Positions 52,316 to 61,685 of a DNA stretch of 64,000 nucleotides are shown piece after piece. The notes beneath the pieces were generated by a model. It did no database searches and had not been told where the DNA came from. It saw only the letters and a list, made by a program, of their open reading frames with translations. The stretch is taken from NCBI RefSeq assembly GCF_004114975.1, contig NZ_CP030051.1, forward strand, positions 5,828,001-5,892,000. The letters run 5' to 3'. The stretch is from Bradyrhizobium guangdongense. Lineage in GTDB: Bacteria > Pseudomonadota > Alphaproteobacteria > Rhizobiales > Xanthobacteraceae. Every line of letters starts with the position of its first letter. Within the stretch, counting starts at the first letter, position 1. A program made the translations under genes and the position numbers.

Positions 52316-52642
52316 ATGATGTCCGACCCCGAGGAGTCGGTAAGGCTGCAAGGCTACGGCGAGATGACGTTGCGCACCGCAATCGCGACGGTGATGCTGC
52401 TTGCCCCACGCGAGCGCGCGGACGCCGCGATCTTCCGTGTCCGTGACGGCGTGCGGCTCGCGCAAAGCGAAATCGCCGAACTCGCATCACACTGGGACAT
52501 TCCGCCGGCGGCTCACGTCAGGTCACCGAGATTGGTCCCGGAGCAGCACTGGTCCGATATCGTCCGCGGCATGGTGCGTGAGGCGCCGCTGCCGTCGCTG
52601 ATGGTGGCATTCATGCTGGGCGTTCTGGTGGCGCGGCGGTAG
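52316..52642 (+). CDS. Hypothetical protein with C-terminal membrane anchor
   Basis: 108 aa. Soluble part DAAIFRVRDGVRLAQSEIAE with LASHWDIPPAAHVRSPRLVP; the last 18 residues (LPSLMVAFMLGVLVARR) form a short membrane span. No family recognised. Probably cotranscribed with the 37-residue peptide. Confidence 0.55.
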   Translation: MMSDPEESVRLQGYGEMTLRTAIATVMLLAPRERADAAIFRVRDGVRLAQSEIAELASHWDIPPAAHVRSPRLVPEQHWSDIVRGMVREAPLPSLMVAFMLGVLVARR

Positions 52643-52892
52643 GGCTACCGCTCCTGCAGCAGCACGATCGATGAAGCAGAGGACGATTGATCAGGGCGCG
52701 CCCTGAAGTTCAATGCGCCCTAGACCTCAGATCGTTTCTTGCCCGCAGATCAGCCAGCCATGCCCGCGGAACAGGTCACTCTGCGAGGACCAAATCGGCC
52801 GTGGACCCGCCCGCAAAATCGTTGCAAAAGGGGACCTGAGACGCCAGCGGCCGGTCCGCCAAGTCTTTGCAAAACGCCAATTTTTGGAAGAA

Positions 52893-52969
52893 TGGTCGGA
52901 GTGGCAGGATTCGAACCTGCGACCCCTGCGTCCCGAACGCAGTGCTCTACCGGGCTGAGCCACACTCCG
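52893..52969 (-). tRNA. tRNA-Pro(CGG), CCA encoded
   Basis: On the minus strand cggagtg ... cactccg acceptor arms, D-loop gctcagcccggtagagc, anticodon stem-loop ctgcgttcgggacgcag with anticodon CGG, T-loop ggttcgaatcc, and terminal CCA at 52893-52895. 77 nt. Confidence 0.95.
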
Positions 52970-53019
52970 ACAAGAGGCCGGCTTATAGCGTCCGGTTTGG
53001 CGCACCGCAAGCGGCCGAG

Positions 53020-54027
53020 ATGAGGAATTTTATCCCTGTGAAAACGGGTGTTCAGACACTGATTTTGCCGGCCGGCGCGGCTGCCGCCGAGGCCGCCGCC
53101 GGGACCTTGGCCGCGGGCGGGCTGGTCGCGTTTCCGACCGAGACGGTCTATGGGCTCGGCGCGGACGCCACCAACGCCACGGCCGTCGCCCACATCTACA
53201 GCGCCAAGGGGCGGCCGGCCTTCAATCCGCTGATCGCCCATGTCGCAGACCTCGCCGCCGCCCGGCGGATCGGCCGGTTCGATGCGCGCGCTCTCAGGCT
53301 TGCCGAGGCGTTCTGGCCGGGACCGCTGACGCTGGTGGTGCCGAAGACGGAGAACTGTCCGGTGGCCGATCTTGCCACCGCAGGCCTCGACACGGTCGCG
53401 ATCCGCGTTCCCGCCCATCCGGTAGCGCAGGCGATCTTGCGCGCCTTTGGCGGGGCGGTGGTGGCGCCGTCCGCCAACATCTCAGGCCACGTCTCACCGA
53501 CGCTGGCTGCCCATGTCGAGAGCGATCTTGCCGGGCGGATCGACCTGATTGTCGACGGCGGCCCGGTTGCGGTCGGCGTGGAATCGACCATTGTCGGCTG
53601 CTTCGAGACGCCGATGCTGCTGCGCCCGGGCGGGCTGTCGCGCGAACGGATCGAGGCGGTGCTCGGTGCGAGCCTGGCGCGGCCGGCCGTGGAAGCCGAC
53701 AGCGGCGACAGCCAGCCGCTGGCCCCGGGCATGCTGGCCTCGCATTACGCCCCGCGCACGACCGTGCGGCTTCGCGCGCGGGACGTTGCGCCTGATGAAG
53801 CGCTGCTGGCGTTTGGCCCTGCGCGCCTGCCCGGCCAGGACGCCGCCGCCGCTGTCATGAATTTGTCGCCCGCGGCTGATCTCGATGAAGCCGCCGCCAA
53901 TCTGTTCGGCTATCTTCGCACGCTCGATGCGAAGAGCCCACGGGCGATCGCCGTGATGGCAATTCCCGAGGAAGGTCTGGGCGAAGCGATCAACGACCGG
54001 CTGCGGCGCGCGGCTGTTGCGAGATAA
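53020..54027 (+). CDS. tsaC: Threonylcarbamoyl-AMP synthase, Sua5 type
   Basis: 335 aa from ATG 53020. The N-terminal YrdC domain (GLVAFPTETVYGLGADATN, KGRPAFNPLIAHV, FWPGPLTLV, APSANISGHVSPT) makes threonylcarbamoyl-AMP for the t6A37 base of ANN-decoding tRNAs. The C-terminal Sua5 domain (about 210-335) begins after GMLASHYAPRT. It is the two-domain form, so Sua5/YwlC naming also fits. Confidence 0.92.
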   Translation: MRNFIPVKTGVQTLILPAGAAAAEAAAGTLAAGGLVAFPTETVYGLGADATNATAVAHIYSAKGRPAFNPLIAHVADLAAARRIGRFDARALRLAEAFWPGPLTLVVPKTENCPVADLATAGLDTVAIRVPAHPVAQAILRAFGGAVVAPSANISGHVSPTLAAHVESDLAGRIDLIVDGGPVAVGVESTIVGCFETPMLLRPGGLSRERIEAVLGASLARPAVEADSGDSQPLAPGMLASHYAPRTTVRLRARDVAPDEALLAFGPARLPGQDAAAAVMNLSPAADLDEAAANLFGYLRTLDAKSPRAIAVMAIPEEGLGEAINDRLRRAAVAR

Positions 54028-54044
54028 GAGTGGAAGACGAGACA

Positions 54045-55472
54045 ATGAACATCAACCAATCCGCTACCCCGCCGCTCGCGCCCGAGCTGATCGACCAGTT
54101 CCGTAAGATCGTCGGCGATCGTCATGCGATCACCGATGCGACCGACATCCAGCCTTACGTGACCGAAGAGCGTAATCTGTTCCACGGCCGCTCGCCGCTG
54201 GTGCTGCGTCCGGGCTCGACCGCCGAAGTTTCCGCGATCTGCAAGCTCGCCTCCGCGCACAAGATCGCGCTGGTGCCGCAGGGCGGCAACACCGGGCTCG
54301 TCGGCGGGCAGACGCCGCATCATGGCGAGGTCGTGGTCTCGCTGCGACGCCTGGACAAGATCCGCGAGATCGACACCGCCTCCAACACCATGACGGTCGA
54401 AGCCGGCGTGGTGCTGCAGGTCGCGCAAACGAAGGCATCGGAGGTGGACCGGCTGTTTCCGCTGTCGCTCGGCGCAGAGGGAAGCTGCACGATCGGCGGC
54501 AATCTCTCGACCAATGCCGGCGGCACCGCCGCGCTCGCCTATGGCGTGGCGCGCGAGATGGCGCTGGGGCTGGAGGTAGTGCTCGCCGACGGGCGTGTGC
54601 TCAACGTGCTGTCCAAGCTGAAGAAGGACAACACCGGTTACAATCTGCACAACCTCTTCATCGGCGCGGAAGGCACGCTCGGCATCATCACCGCGGCGAC
54701 GCTCAAACTGTTTCCCAAGCCGCGTGCGGTCGAGACCGCCTATGTCGGGCTGAAATCGCCGGCGGCAGCGCTCAAACTGCTGACCATCGCGCAGAGCGAA
54801 GCCGCCAATGCGCTGACGAGCTTCGAGCTGCTGTCGGAGATGGCGGTCGATTTCTCGGTCCGCCACGGCATCGACGTGCGGGATCCGCTCGCAGAGAAGC
54901 ACCCCTGGTACGTGCTGATGGAATTGTCCTCTGCGAGCGACGATGCCCGTACGCCGCTGGAGACGATCCTCGCCCGCGCCATGGAAGAAGAGATCGTCGA
55001 CGACGCCGTGATCGCGGCCAGCCTCGCCCAGCGCAACAATTTCTGGAAACTGCGCGAGGAAATGTCGGCGGCGCAGAAGCCCGAGGGCGGCTCGATCAAG
55101 CACGACATTTCGGTGCCCGTCGCCGCCGTGCCCGCCTTCATCGAGGAAGCCAACGCGGCCGTGGTAAAGCTGATCCCCGGCGCGCGGCCGGTGCCGTTCG
55201 GGCATCTCGGCGACGGCAACCTGCACTACAATGTCAGCCAGCCCATTGGCGCCAACACCGCCGATTACCTGGCGCGCTGGCACGAGGTGAACGCCGTCGT
55301 GTTCGAGATCGTGCTGCGCATGGGCGGCTCGATCTCGGCCGAGCACGGCATCGGCGTGCTCAAGCGCGACGAGCTGCCGGAGGTGAAGGACAAGACCGCG
55401 ATCGAGCTGATGCGGTCGATCAAGACGATGCTCGACCCGCTCGGCATCATGAATCCGGGGAAGGTGCTGTGA
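54045..55472 (+). CDS. FAD-linked D-2-hydroxyacid dehydrogenase (D-2-hydroxyglutarate type)
   Basis: 475 aa from ATG 54045; a GTG at 54030 is an alternative. FAD_binding_4 domain: PGSTAEVSAICKLASAHKIA, VPQGGNTGLVGGQTP, GAEGSCTIGGNLSTNAGGTA, GAEGTLGIITAATLK. The C-terminal FAD-oxidase domain has GHLGDGNLHYNVSQP and EHGIGVLKRDELPEVKDKTA. Near D2HGDH/GlcD; the substrate cannot be read from sequence. 17 bp after the Sua5 gene and overlapping the next start. Confidence 0.9.
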   Translation: MNINQSATPPLAPELIDQFRKIVGDRHAITDATDIQPYVTEERNLFHGRSPLVLRPGSTAEVSAICKLASAHKIALVPQGGNTGLVGGQTPHHGEVVVSLRRLDKIREIDTASNTMTVEAGVVLQVAQTKASEVDRLFPLSLGAEGSCTIGGNLSTNAGGTAALAYGVAREMALGLEVVLADGRVLNVLSKLKKDNTGYNLHNLFIGAEGTLGIITAATLKLFPKPRAVETAYVGLKSPAAALKLLTIAQSEAANALTSFELLSEMAVDFSVRHGIDVRDPLAEKHPWYVLMELSSASDDARTPLETILARAMEEEIVDDAVIAASLAQRNNFWKLREEMSAAQKPEGGSIKHDISVPVAAVPAFIEEANAAVVKLIPGARPVPFGHLGDGNLHYNVSQPIGANTADYLARWHEVNAVVFEIVLRMGGSISAEHGIGVLKRDELPEVKDKTAIELMRSIKTMLDPLGIMNPGKVL

Positions 55473-55900
55473 GCGTTCTTGCAATCGAAGCGATCAAAGA
55501 TGCCGATGTCGAGAATGTCGTCACGCTGTGGCAGCGCTGCGGCCTGACGCGCCCCTGGAACGATCCGCACGCCGACATCGCGCTGGCTCGGCGGCGCGGC
55601 AATTCGACCGTGCTGATCGGCCGCGACGTCCGTGCGATCGTCGCGACGGTCATGGTCGGTCATGACGGCCATCGCGGCTGGGTCTATTACGTCGCGGTCG
55701 ATCCCGATTGCCAGAAGCGCGGGTATGGCCGCCTCGTCATGACAGCCGCCGAGGATTGGCTGCGCGCGGCCGGCATCGCCAAGCTCCAGCTGCTGGTGCG
55801 CCGCGAGAATGCGCAAGCCAATGCGTTCTATCAGTCGCTCGGCTTCGAGGAATCGACCTCGGTGATGTTCCAGAAGTGGCTCGACGGCCGCGAACACTGA
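55469..55900 (+). CDS. GNAT acetyltransferase, YpeA-like
   Basis: 143 aa with a GTG start inside the previous stop (GTGA). WVYYVAVDPDCQKRGYGRLV is the acetyl-CoA pyrophosphate loop, with RENAQANAFYQSLGFEES after it. The start IEAIKDADVENVVTLWQRCG LTRPWNDP resembles YpeA. Substrate unknown. Confidence 0.88.
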   Translation: MSVLAIEAIKDADVENVVTLWQRCGLTRPWNDPHADIALARRRGNSTVLIGRDVRAIVATVMVGHDGHRGWVYYVAVDPDCQKRGYGRLVMTAAEDWLRAAGIAKLQLLVRRENAQANAFYQSLGFEESTSVMFQKWLDGREH

Positions 55901-55909
55901 AAGACAGCA

Positions 55910-56491
55910 ATGACCATTTCCGATCGCGTCCGCATCAAGGACGTCCGCGTGCTCTCGGACAACTGGACGCCCCTGAAGGAGACGACGTTCGAGTACCGGC
56001 GCGCCAGCGGCGAGTGGCAGACCCAGCATCGCGAGACCTATGAGCGCGACAACGCCGCCGCCGTGCTGCCGTACAATCGCGCTCAACGCAGCGTGATCCT
56101 GGTGCGCCAGTTCCGTCTGCCCGCCTTCATCCGTGGCTATGACGACCTCCTGATCGAAGCGGCCGCCGGCGTGCTCGATAACGCCAAGCCCGAGAAGCGC
56201 ATCCGCGCCGAAGCGGAGGAGGAAACCGGCTATCGCCTGCATCACGTCGAAAAAGTGTTCGAAGCCTTCATGAGCCCCGGCGCCATCACCGAGAAGCTGC
56301 ATTTCTTCGTCGCGGAGTACGAACCTTCGATGCGCGTCAGCGCCGGCGGCGGCCTCGCGCACGAAGGCGAGGACATCGAGGTGCTGGAGCTTTCCATCGA
56401 CGAGGCGCTGACAATGATCACCGATGGCCGCATCATCGACGCCAAGGCGATCATGCTGCTGCAATACGTGGCACTGCATATCTTCAGATAG
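55910..56491 (+). CDS. nudK: Nudix hydrolase, NudK-like (GDP-mannose pyrophosphatase)
   Basis: 193 aa. Nudix box AAAGVLDNAKPEKRIRAEAE EETGYR. The N-terminal RVRIKDVRVLSDNWTPLKET and the FMSPGAITEKLHFFVAEYEP segment match NudK, which hydrolyses GDP-mannose and related sugars. 9 bp after the GNAT gene. Confidence 0.85.
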   Translation: MTISDRVRIKDVRVLSDNWTPLKETTFEYRRASGEWQTQHRETYERDNAAAVLPYNRAQRSVILVRQFRLPAFIRGYDDLLIEAAAGVLDNAKPEKRIRAEAEEETGYRLHHVEKVFEAFMSPGAITEKLHFFVAEYEPSMRVSAGGGLAHEGEDIEVLELSIDEALTMITDGRIIDAKAIMLLQYVALHIFR

Positions 56492-56500
56492 AGCTATCTT

Positions 56501-56646
56501 CACCTCGCCCCGCTTGCGGGCAGAGGTCGGAATTTGCGCGTAGCGCGAATTTGGGGTGAGGGGGAGCCTCCGCGAACCCAACTCTCACCGTCCTCTCGGA
56601 GGCTCCCCCTCGCCCCAACCTCTCCCCGCAAGCCGGGCGAGGGAGC
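56501..56646. repeat. Palindromic intergenic repeat (R2), copy 3
   Basis: acctcgccccgcttgcgggc ... ccccgcaagccgggcgaggg, two mirrored halves about 145 bp across, in the gap after nudK. Longest of the three copies in this window. Confidence 0.75.
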
Positions 56647-56766
56647 GCACCTCCCGCGCGGCGAGCCATAGCGCATGCAATTCAGACCTGCGCCGGCGCT
56701 CCCCCCGTTGAGCAACCCGAAAACTATCTCTAGTCTGGCGCTCAACAAGAACCAGGAGACGCGCCC

Positions 56767-57708
56767 ATGTCAGCTGAGACGTCCGCCCCGCGCGACGATG
56801 AATTCGGCTTTGCGCCCGACTACGACTCCCCCATTCCCTATATGCAGCGCACGCGCGACTATTACGCGGCCATCGGCTACACCACGCCGTATCGCTGGGC
56901 GCATTACACCGCGGCGCCGTTTCAGCCGCTGAAGAAGCCGCTGGCGAAGTCTCGCGTCACGATCATCACCACGGCGGCGCCTTATGATCCCGCCAAGGGC
57001 GACCAGGGGCCGGGCGCGGCGTATAATGGCAGCGCGAAGTTCTACCAGGTCTATGACGGGGACACGTCGCAGCCGCACGACCTTCGCATCTCCCATATCG
57101 GCTACGACCGCAAGCACACCTCGGCCACCGACAGCGGCACCTGGTTTCCGCTGCCGCAGCTGCTGAAAGCGTCCGCTGCCGGCCGCATCGGCGAAGTCGC
57201 TCCGCGCTTCTTCGGCGCCCCGACCAATCGCAGCCATCGCGTCACGCTCGACACCGACGCGCCGGAGATCTTGGCGCGCTGTCTCGCGGACAAGATCGAC
57301 GTCGCCGTGCTGGTGCCGAACTGTCCGGTCTGTCACCAGACCACGGCGCTGGTGGCGCGGCACCTGGAGGCAGGCGGGATTCCGACCGTCATCATGGGCT
57401 GCGCCAAGGACATCATCGAGCACGCCGCTGTCCCGCGCTACCTGTTCTCTGATTTCCCGCTCGGCAATTCCGCCGGCAAGCCGCATGACGTCGCCTCGCA
57501 GGCGCAGACGCTGGAGCTGGCCTTGAGGCTGCTGGAGACCGCGAGCGGGCCGCAGACCACGATGCAGTCGCCGCTGCGCTGGAGCGAGGACGCGTCCTGG
57601 AAGCTCGACTACAACAACGTCGCGCAGTTGTCTCCGGAGGAACTGGCGCGCCGCCGCGCCGAATTCGACAAGCAGAAGGAGATCGCGCGCGGCAATCGCG
57701 CCGCCTGA
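56767..57708 (+). CDS. GrdB-like protein (glycine/sarcosine/betaine reductase B family), Cys form
   Basis: 313 aa. RVTIITTAAPYDPAKGDQGP, FYQVYDGDTSQPHDLRISHI, RFFGAPTNRSHRVTL and VPNCPVCHQTTALVARHLEA fit the reductase B/PrdB-like fold; CPVC occupies the place of a redox motif. GGIPTVIMGCAKDIIEHAAV is also typical. True clostridial reductases use selenocysteine and a complex not present here, so this is a paralogue of unknown substrate. It precedes a CoA-transferase gene by 36 bp. Confidence 0.65.
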   Translation: MSAETSAPRDDEFGFAPDYDSPIPYMQRTRDYYAAIGYTTPYRWAHYTAAPFQPLKKPLAKSRVTIITTAAPYDPAKGDQGPGAAYNGSAKFYQVYDGDTSQPHDLRISHIGYDRKHTSATDSGTWFPLPQLLKASAAGRIGEVAPRFFGAPTNRSHRVTLDTDAPEILARCLADKIDVAVLVPNCPVCHQTTALVARHLEAGGIPTVIMGCAKDIIEHAAVPRYLFSDFPLGNSAGKPHDVASQAQTLELALRLLETASGPQTTMQSPLRWSEDASWKLDYNNVAQLSPEELARRRAEFDKQKEIARGNRAA

Positions 57709-57744
57709 CGTCCTCCAATAACCAAAGCAAACAGGGAGAGCGAC

Positions 57745-58938
57745 GTGACGCGACCATTCGAGGGCGTGAAAATCCTGGACTTCACGCAAGTGCTCGCCGG
57801 CCCCTATGCGAGCTACCAGCTCGCGCTGCTAGGGGCCGACGTCATCAAGGTCGAGCGGCGCGAGGGCGAGGACATGCGCCGCACGCCGCTCTCGCGCGAA
57901 TGGGCCGAGCGCGGGCTGGCGCCGGCGTTCCAGGCGATCAACGGCAACAAGCGGAGCTTGACGCTCGATCTGCAAAAGCCCGAGGCGATCGCGATCGTGA
58001 AGAAGCTCGCGGCACAAGTCGACGTCGTCATGGAGAATTTTCGCCCGGGCGTCATGGACAAGCTCGGCATCGGCTAAGAAGCGCTCTCCGCGATCAATCC
58101 AAAGCTGATCTATTGCGCGGTGTCAGGCTTCGGCCAGACCGGACCGGACCGCCTGCGACCCGGCTATGACGGCAAGATGCAGGCATTGTCGGGCATCATG
58201 GCGATTACCGGTCACCCCGAGACCGGACCGACGCGCGCAGGCTTTGCGGTGTGCGACGTTCTCTCGGGCGCGACGGCCGCATTCGCGGTGTCGAGCGCGC
58301 TCTACCAGCGCGACCGCACGGGCAAAGGCCAACTCGTCGACGTCTCCATGCTGGAGGCGACGCTGGCGTTTTTGTCGGGCCAGATCGCGGACTGGTCGGT
58401 CGCCGGCCATCGCCAGCAGCTGTCGGGCAACCAGGCCGTGAGCCGCAAGACGACGGCGAATCTGTTCAAGGCCGGTGACGGCTACATTCTGCTCGCAGTC
58501 AACAACGAGAAGCAGTACCGCGCGCTGATGACCACGCTCGGCCGCGAGGACACGCTGTCGGATCCGCGCTTCGCCGACTGGTTCTCACGCAACGAGAACG
58601 AACCGGCGCTGCGTGCCATTATCGAGGAGGCACTCGCCGCCAAACCCGCGCGCGAATGGGAGACGATCCTGGAAGACGCCGGCGCGCCCTGCGCCAGCAT
58701 CTGGAAGGTCGAGGAGGTAATCGACCATCCGCAGGTGAAGGCACGCGGCGCGATCCAGGAGCTCGATACGCCCTACGGCCGCCTCCGCTTTGCCGGCAGC
58801 GGGTTCAAGCTCGCGCATGGTGGCGGAAAGCTCGATCGCATGGCACCGGAGCTGGGCGCGGATACGGATGCGGTGCTCGGCGATTTAGGGTTTGATGCGG
58901 CGGAGATCGCGGCACTGAGGGCAAGGGAGATCGTTTAG
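57745..58938 (+). pseudogene. CaiB/BaiF CoA-transferase gene with an internal TAA
   Basis: Read through, a 397-codon class III CoA-transferase: FEGVKILDFTQVLAGPYASY, GADVIKVERREGEDMRRTPL, NGNKRSLTLDLQKPEAI, VVMENFRPGVMDKLGIG, then TAA at codon 111 (58075-58077), then EALSAINPKLIYCAVSGFGQ, TRPGYDGKMQALSG-type catalytic Asp region, NLFKAGDGYILLAVNNEKQ. The usual residue at the stop is Tyr (TAT/TAC), so one base change explains it. Both halves are otherwise intact. Confidence 0.85.
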
Positions 58939-58953
58939 AACTCCGTTACCGGA

Positions 58954-59037
58954 GGATGGGCAAAGGCGCAACGCGCCGTGCCCACCATCTCTCTTTCCTC
59001 AACACGCAATGGTGGGCACGCTTCGCTTTGCCCACCC
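58954..59037. repeat. Palindromic intergenic repeat (R4)
   Basis: gatgggcaaaggcgcaacgc ... gcttcgctttgcccacc with gtgcccaccat / atggtgggcac in the centre. A hairpin of the kind common between genes in Bradyrhizobium. Confidence 0.75.
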
Positions 59038-59050
59038 CACGGAAACGGGG

Positions 59051-59809
59051 CTAAAACAACGACCCCTGCCCGTCATCGGCCGACACGGTGGCCGCCTTCC
59101 GCGCGACCTTCTTTGGCTTCACCGCCTCAGCCTCGATCTCTGCCGCGCTGATCGGCAGCAATAGCTGCTCGTCGTCGTTGACGACGCGGTTGACGCGGGT
59201 GGAGACCGGGTGCCAGTCGAATTCGCCGATGCGCGGCGCGGTCATCAGCGGCAGGATCGCGTCGATCTCGTCGCCACGGCAATCGAGCCAGCGCTCGAAA
59301 TCGCGAGGACCGATGGTCACGGGCACGCGGTCATGCAGCGCGGCGAGATCCTCGCCCGCGGCCGCCGTGACGATCGCAACCGTGTCGAGTTCCTCGCCGT
59401 TCGGCCCGATCCAGGTCTCGAACACCGCGGCAAAGCCGAGCGGCGCACCGTCGGCGCGGTGGATGAAGAACGGCTGCTTGCGGCCGTCCTCCGCCTTCCA
59501 TTCGTAATAGCCGTCGGCCGGGATCAGGCCGCGCCGCCGGCGAATCGCTTTCTTGAAGGCCGGCTTCTCCAGCACCGTTTCGGAGCGCGCGTTGATCAGC
59601 AGCGTAAAGCCCTTGGGATCCTTCACCCAGCTCGGCAGCAATCCCCAGCGCATCAGGCGGAAATGGCGCGCGCCATTCTCGACCAACACGACCGGAATCG
59701 GTTGCGTCGGCGCGACATTGTACCGGGGCGGGAAATTCGGCTGCTCGATATAGCCGAACAGTTGCCGTAAAGCCGCGGGGGCCGAAGTTATGACGAAGCG
59801 TCCACACAT
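59051..59809 (-). CDS. SOS-response-associated peptidase, YedK/HMCES type
   Basis: 252 aa. Starts MCGRFVIT with the catalytic Cys2, followed by YNVAPTQPIPVVL, MRWGLLPSWVKDP, LINARSETV, FYEW-like GYYEWKAEDGRK and the His motif LHDRVPVTI. Forms a thiazolidine cross-link with abasic sites in single-stranded DNA. The C-terminal 30 residues are Lys/Ala-rich. Confidence 0.93.
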   Translation of the reverse strand: MCGRFVITSAPAALRQLFGYIEQPNFPPRYNVAPTQPIPVVLVENGARHFRLMRWGLLPSWVKDPKGFTLLINARSETVLEKPAFKKAIRRRRGLIPADGYYEWKAEDGRKQPFFIHRADGAPLGFAAVFETWIGPNGEELDTVAIVTAAAGEDLAALHDRVPVTIGPRDFERWLDCRGDEIDAILPLMTAPRIGEFDWHPVSTRVNRVVNDDEQLLLPISAAEIEAEAVKPKKVARKAATVSADDGQGSLF

Positions 59810-59872
59810 CTCGAAGCGTCTATATAGGGTGCGTTCAGGTCCTTTTAACCCCGAACGTTAACACTGCGGCCG

Positions 59873-60373
59873 ATGAGCTCAATGGCCTCCCAACCCGCGC
59901 GGACGCATGTACAGACGGGCCCTGAGGCTGCGGCCTGGGCGGAACGGCTGCGCGTGGCCAATATCAACCCGCGGACCGGGCTTGCCACCGACTATCTCAA
60001 CCATTTCAATGAAGCGGTGATGCTCCTGGAGATGATCCCGGACATGCCGGAATGCGCCGAGGACTTTCTGACCTGGTCGCCGCTGTCCTATGCCGAGCAT
60101 TTTACGGCCTCGAACTTCAAGGCCCGGGATCTCGCCATCGAAGCCTATGAGAAGGCCGATCCCACCGTGCGGGCCCAGTTCGACCACATCACCGACACCA
60201 TGACCTCGATCCTGACCGCGGTCGGCTCGGCCATGCGCGAGGTCGAGAAGGACGCGACCCGTGTCCGCCTCGCCGAACAGGCGACGGCTTGGGTCAAGCC
60301 TCTGATCGCAGCCTGTGGCGGCATTATCAATGGCGGCGCGGAAGCCGACGTCGACACCATCATGGCGAACTGA
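59873..60373 (+). CDS. Conserved hypothetical protein
   Basis: 166 aa, cytosolic and helical: VANINPRTGLATDYLNHFNE, AVMLLEMIPDMPECAEDFLT, SPLSYAEHFTASNFKARDLA. Looks well conserved in Rhizobiales; function unknown. 63 bp from the divergent YedK gene, and followed directly by a Nudix gene. Confidence 0.7.
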   Translation: MSSMASQPARTHVQTGPEAAAWAERLRVANINPRTGLATDYLNHFNEAVMLLEMIPDMPECAEDFLTWSPLSYAEHFTASNFKARDLAIEAYEKADPTVRAQFDHITDTMTSILTAVGSAMREVEKDATRVRLAEQATAWVKPLIAACGGIINGGAEADVDTIMAN

Positions 60374-60376
60374 ACC

Positions 60377-60811
60377 GTGGCTTCGGTCCCCCAGCCCACT
60401 CATCCCCAGATCGCGGTTAGCGCCGCGATTTTCCGCGAGGGCAAGGTGCTGCTGACCCGCCGCGCCCGCTCGCCCGCCCAAGGCTTCTATTCGCTGCCGG
60501 GCGGCCGGGTCGAGTTCGGCGAATCGCTGCACCAGGCGCTGAGGCGGGAGGTCGACGAGGAAACTGGGCTCGAGATCGAGATCGTCGGGCTTGCCGGCTG
60601 GCGCGAGGTGCTGCCGGCCGCACCGGGCGCCGGCCATTATCTGATCATGTCCTTTGCCGCCCGCTGGACGGCCAGGGAACCGTCTTTGAACGACGAGCTC
60701 GACGATTTCAGCTGGATCGCCCCGGATGCCCTGGGCAGCCTCGGCGACCTCAAGCTGACAGGAGGGCTGGAGGAGATTATCCAGTCCGCCCACCGGCTGA
60801 TTGGCCCCTGA
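60377..60811 (+). CDS. Nudix hydrolase
   Basis: 144 aa with a GTG start 3 bp after the previous stop. Nudix box GGRVEFGESLHQALRREVDE EETGL; the strand AAIFREGKVLLTRRARSP and FSWIAPDAL complete the fold. ADP-ribose or NTP type; substrate unknown. Confidence 0.85.
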   Translation: MASVPQPTHPQIAVSAAIFREGKVLLTRRARSPAQGFYSLPGGRVEFGESLHQALRREVDEETGLEIEIVGLAGWREVLPAAPGAGHYLIMSFAARWTAREPSLNDELDDFSWIAPDALGSLGDLKLTGGLEEIIQSAHRLIGP

Positions 60812-60857
60812 GCGCCCGCCTTGCGTCGTCAGCCCTGAAGGGGCATACAGCCCGCCG

Positions 60858-61235
60858 ATGTCGACGCGATTTCTAGCCATTTTAGCCCTGATTCTCGCCT
60901 GCGCTTCCGCGCCCGTCCGGGCCCAGGACGCGGCAGCGCCGTTCGACGCCGATTTGCAGCGGCTGGCCGAGATCCTCGGCGGATTGCATTACCTGCGTGG
61001 TATTTGCGGCGCCAACGAGGGCAACAAATGGCGCAACGAGATGCAGGCGCTGATCGATGCCGAAACCCCCTCCGGCGAACGCCGCACCCGCATGATCGCC
61101 GGGTTCAACCGCGGCTATAACGGCTTTCAGCAGACCTACCGGAGCTGCACGCCGGCAGCGACGGTGGCGATCCGCCGCTACATCGAGGAAGGCTCGAAGA
61201 TCTCGCGGGACTTGACGGCGCGTTACGCGAACTGA
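60858..61235 (+). CDS. Secreted TIGR02301-family protein
   Basis: 125 aa from ATG 60858. Signal peptide FLAILALILACASAPVRA. Mature LGGLHYLRGICGANEGNKWR, IAGFNRGYNGFQQTYRSC: two Cys and the layout of the TIGR02301 family of alphaproteobacteria. Function unknown. Confidence 0.75.
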   Translation: MSTRFLAILALILACASAPVRAQDAAAPFDADLQRLAEILGGLHYLRGICGANEGNKWRNEMQALIDAETPSGERRTRMIAGFNRGYNGFQQTYRSCTPAATVAIRRYIEEGSKISRDLTARYAN

Positions 61236-61376
61236 GCTCGTCGGAACTCTGTCATCGACTTTGTTCACAGCCGTTAACCGTTCTTAAAGATGTGGCCTAG
61301 CGGTCGTTAATGCCCGTGCTACACCTCTTCGTGCAGCGCATCGCCGTGGATCGCGCCCCAGCCCTGATCGAGTTTC

Positions 61377-61643
61377 ATGAGCCAGCCGATTTCCTACGCC
61401 CCCGCCCGCGCGCCGCTGCCCGACCACGAGCAGAAACAGGCCGCCTTGAGCTATCTGAACGAGGCCTGGGCCGAGGCGCGCCATGACGGCGTCGATGGCG
61501 ACTGCCTGGCCCAGGCGAGCCTGTTTGCGGCGCTGGCCGAACTCGTCGGCACCTATGGCGAGGACGCGGTGGCGAAGTTCGTCGAGGGCTTTCCCGCCCG
61601 CATTCGCAACGGCGAATTCTCGGTCTGCCTTGCAAGGCAATAA
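61377..61643 (+). CDS. Conserved hypothetical protein
   Basis: 88 aa: ALSYLNEAWAEARHDGVDGD, CLAQASLFAALAELVGTYGE, DAVAKFVEGFPARIRNGEFS. Helical, seen widely in rhizobia as I recall; unknown function. Confidence 0.65.
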   Translation: MSQPISYAPARAPLPDHEQKQAALSYLNEAWAEARHDGVDGDCLAQASLFAALAELVGTYGEDAVAKFVEGFPARIRNGEFSVCLARQ

Positions 61644-61685
61644 GATCCGCCGAAGACAGCCGCGCCATACGGGCGCGGCCATTCC

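Noticed and set aside
52893..52969. tRNA-Pro as an integration site for an island
   Set aside because: No integrase gene and no repeated tRNA 3' end was seen nearby.
52867..53019. Upstream extension of the Sua5 gene
   Set aside because: It would run through the tRNA-Pro gene; the ATG at 53020 gives a normal N-terminus.
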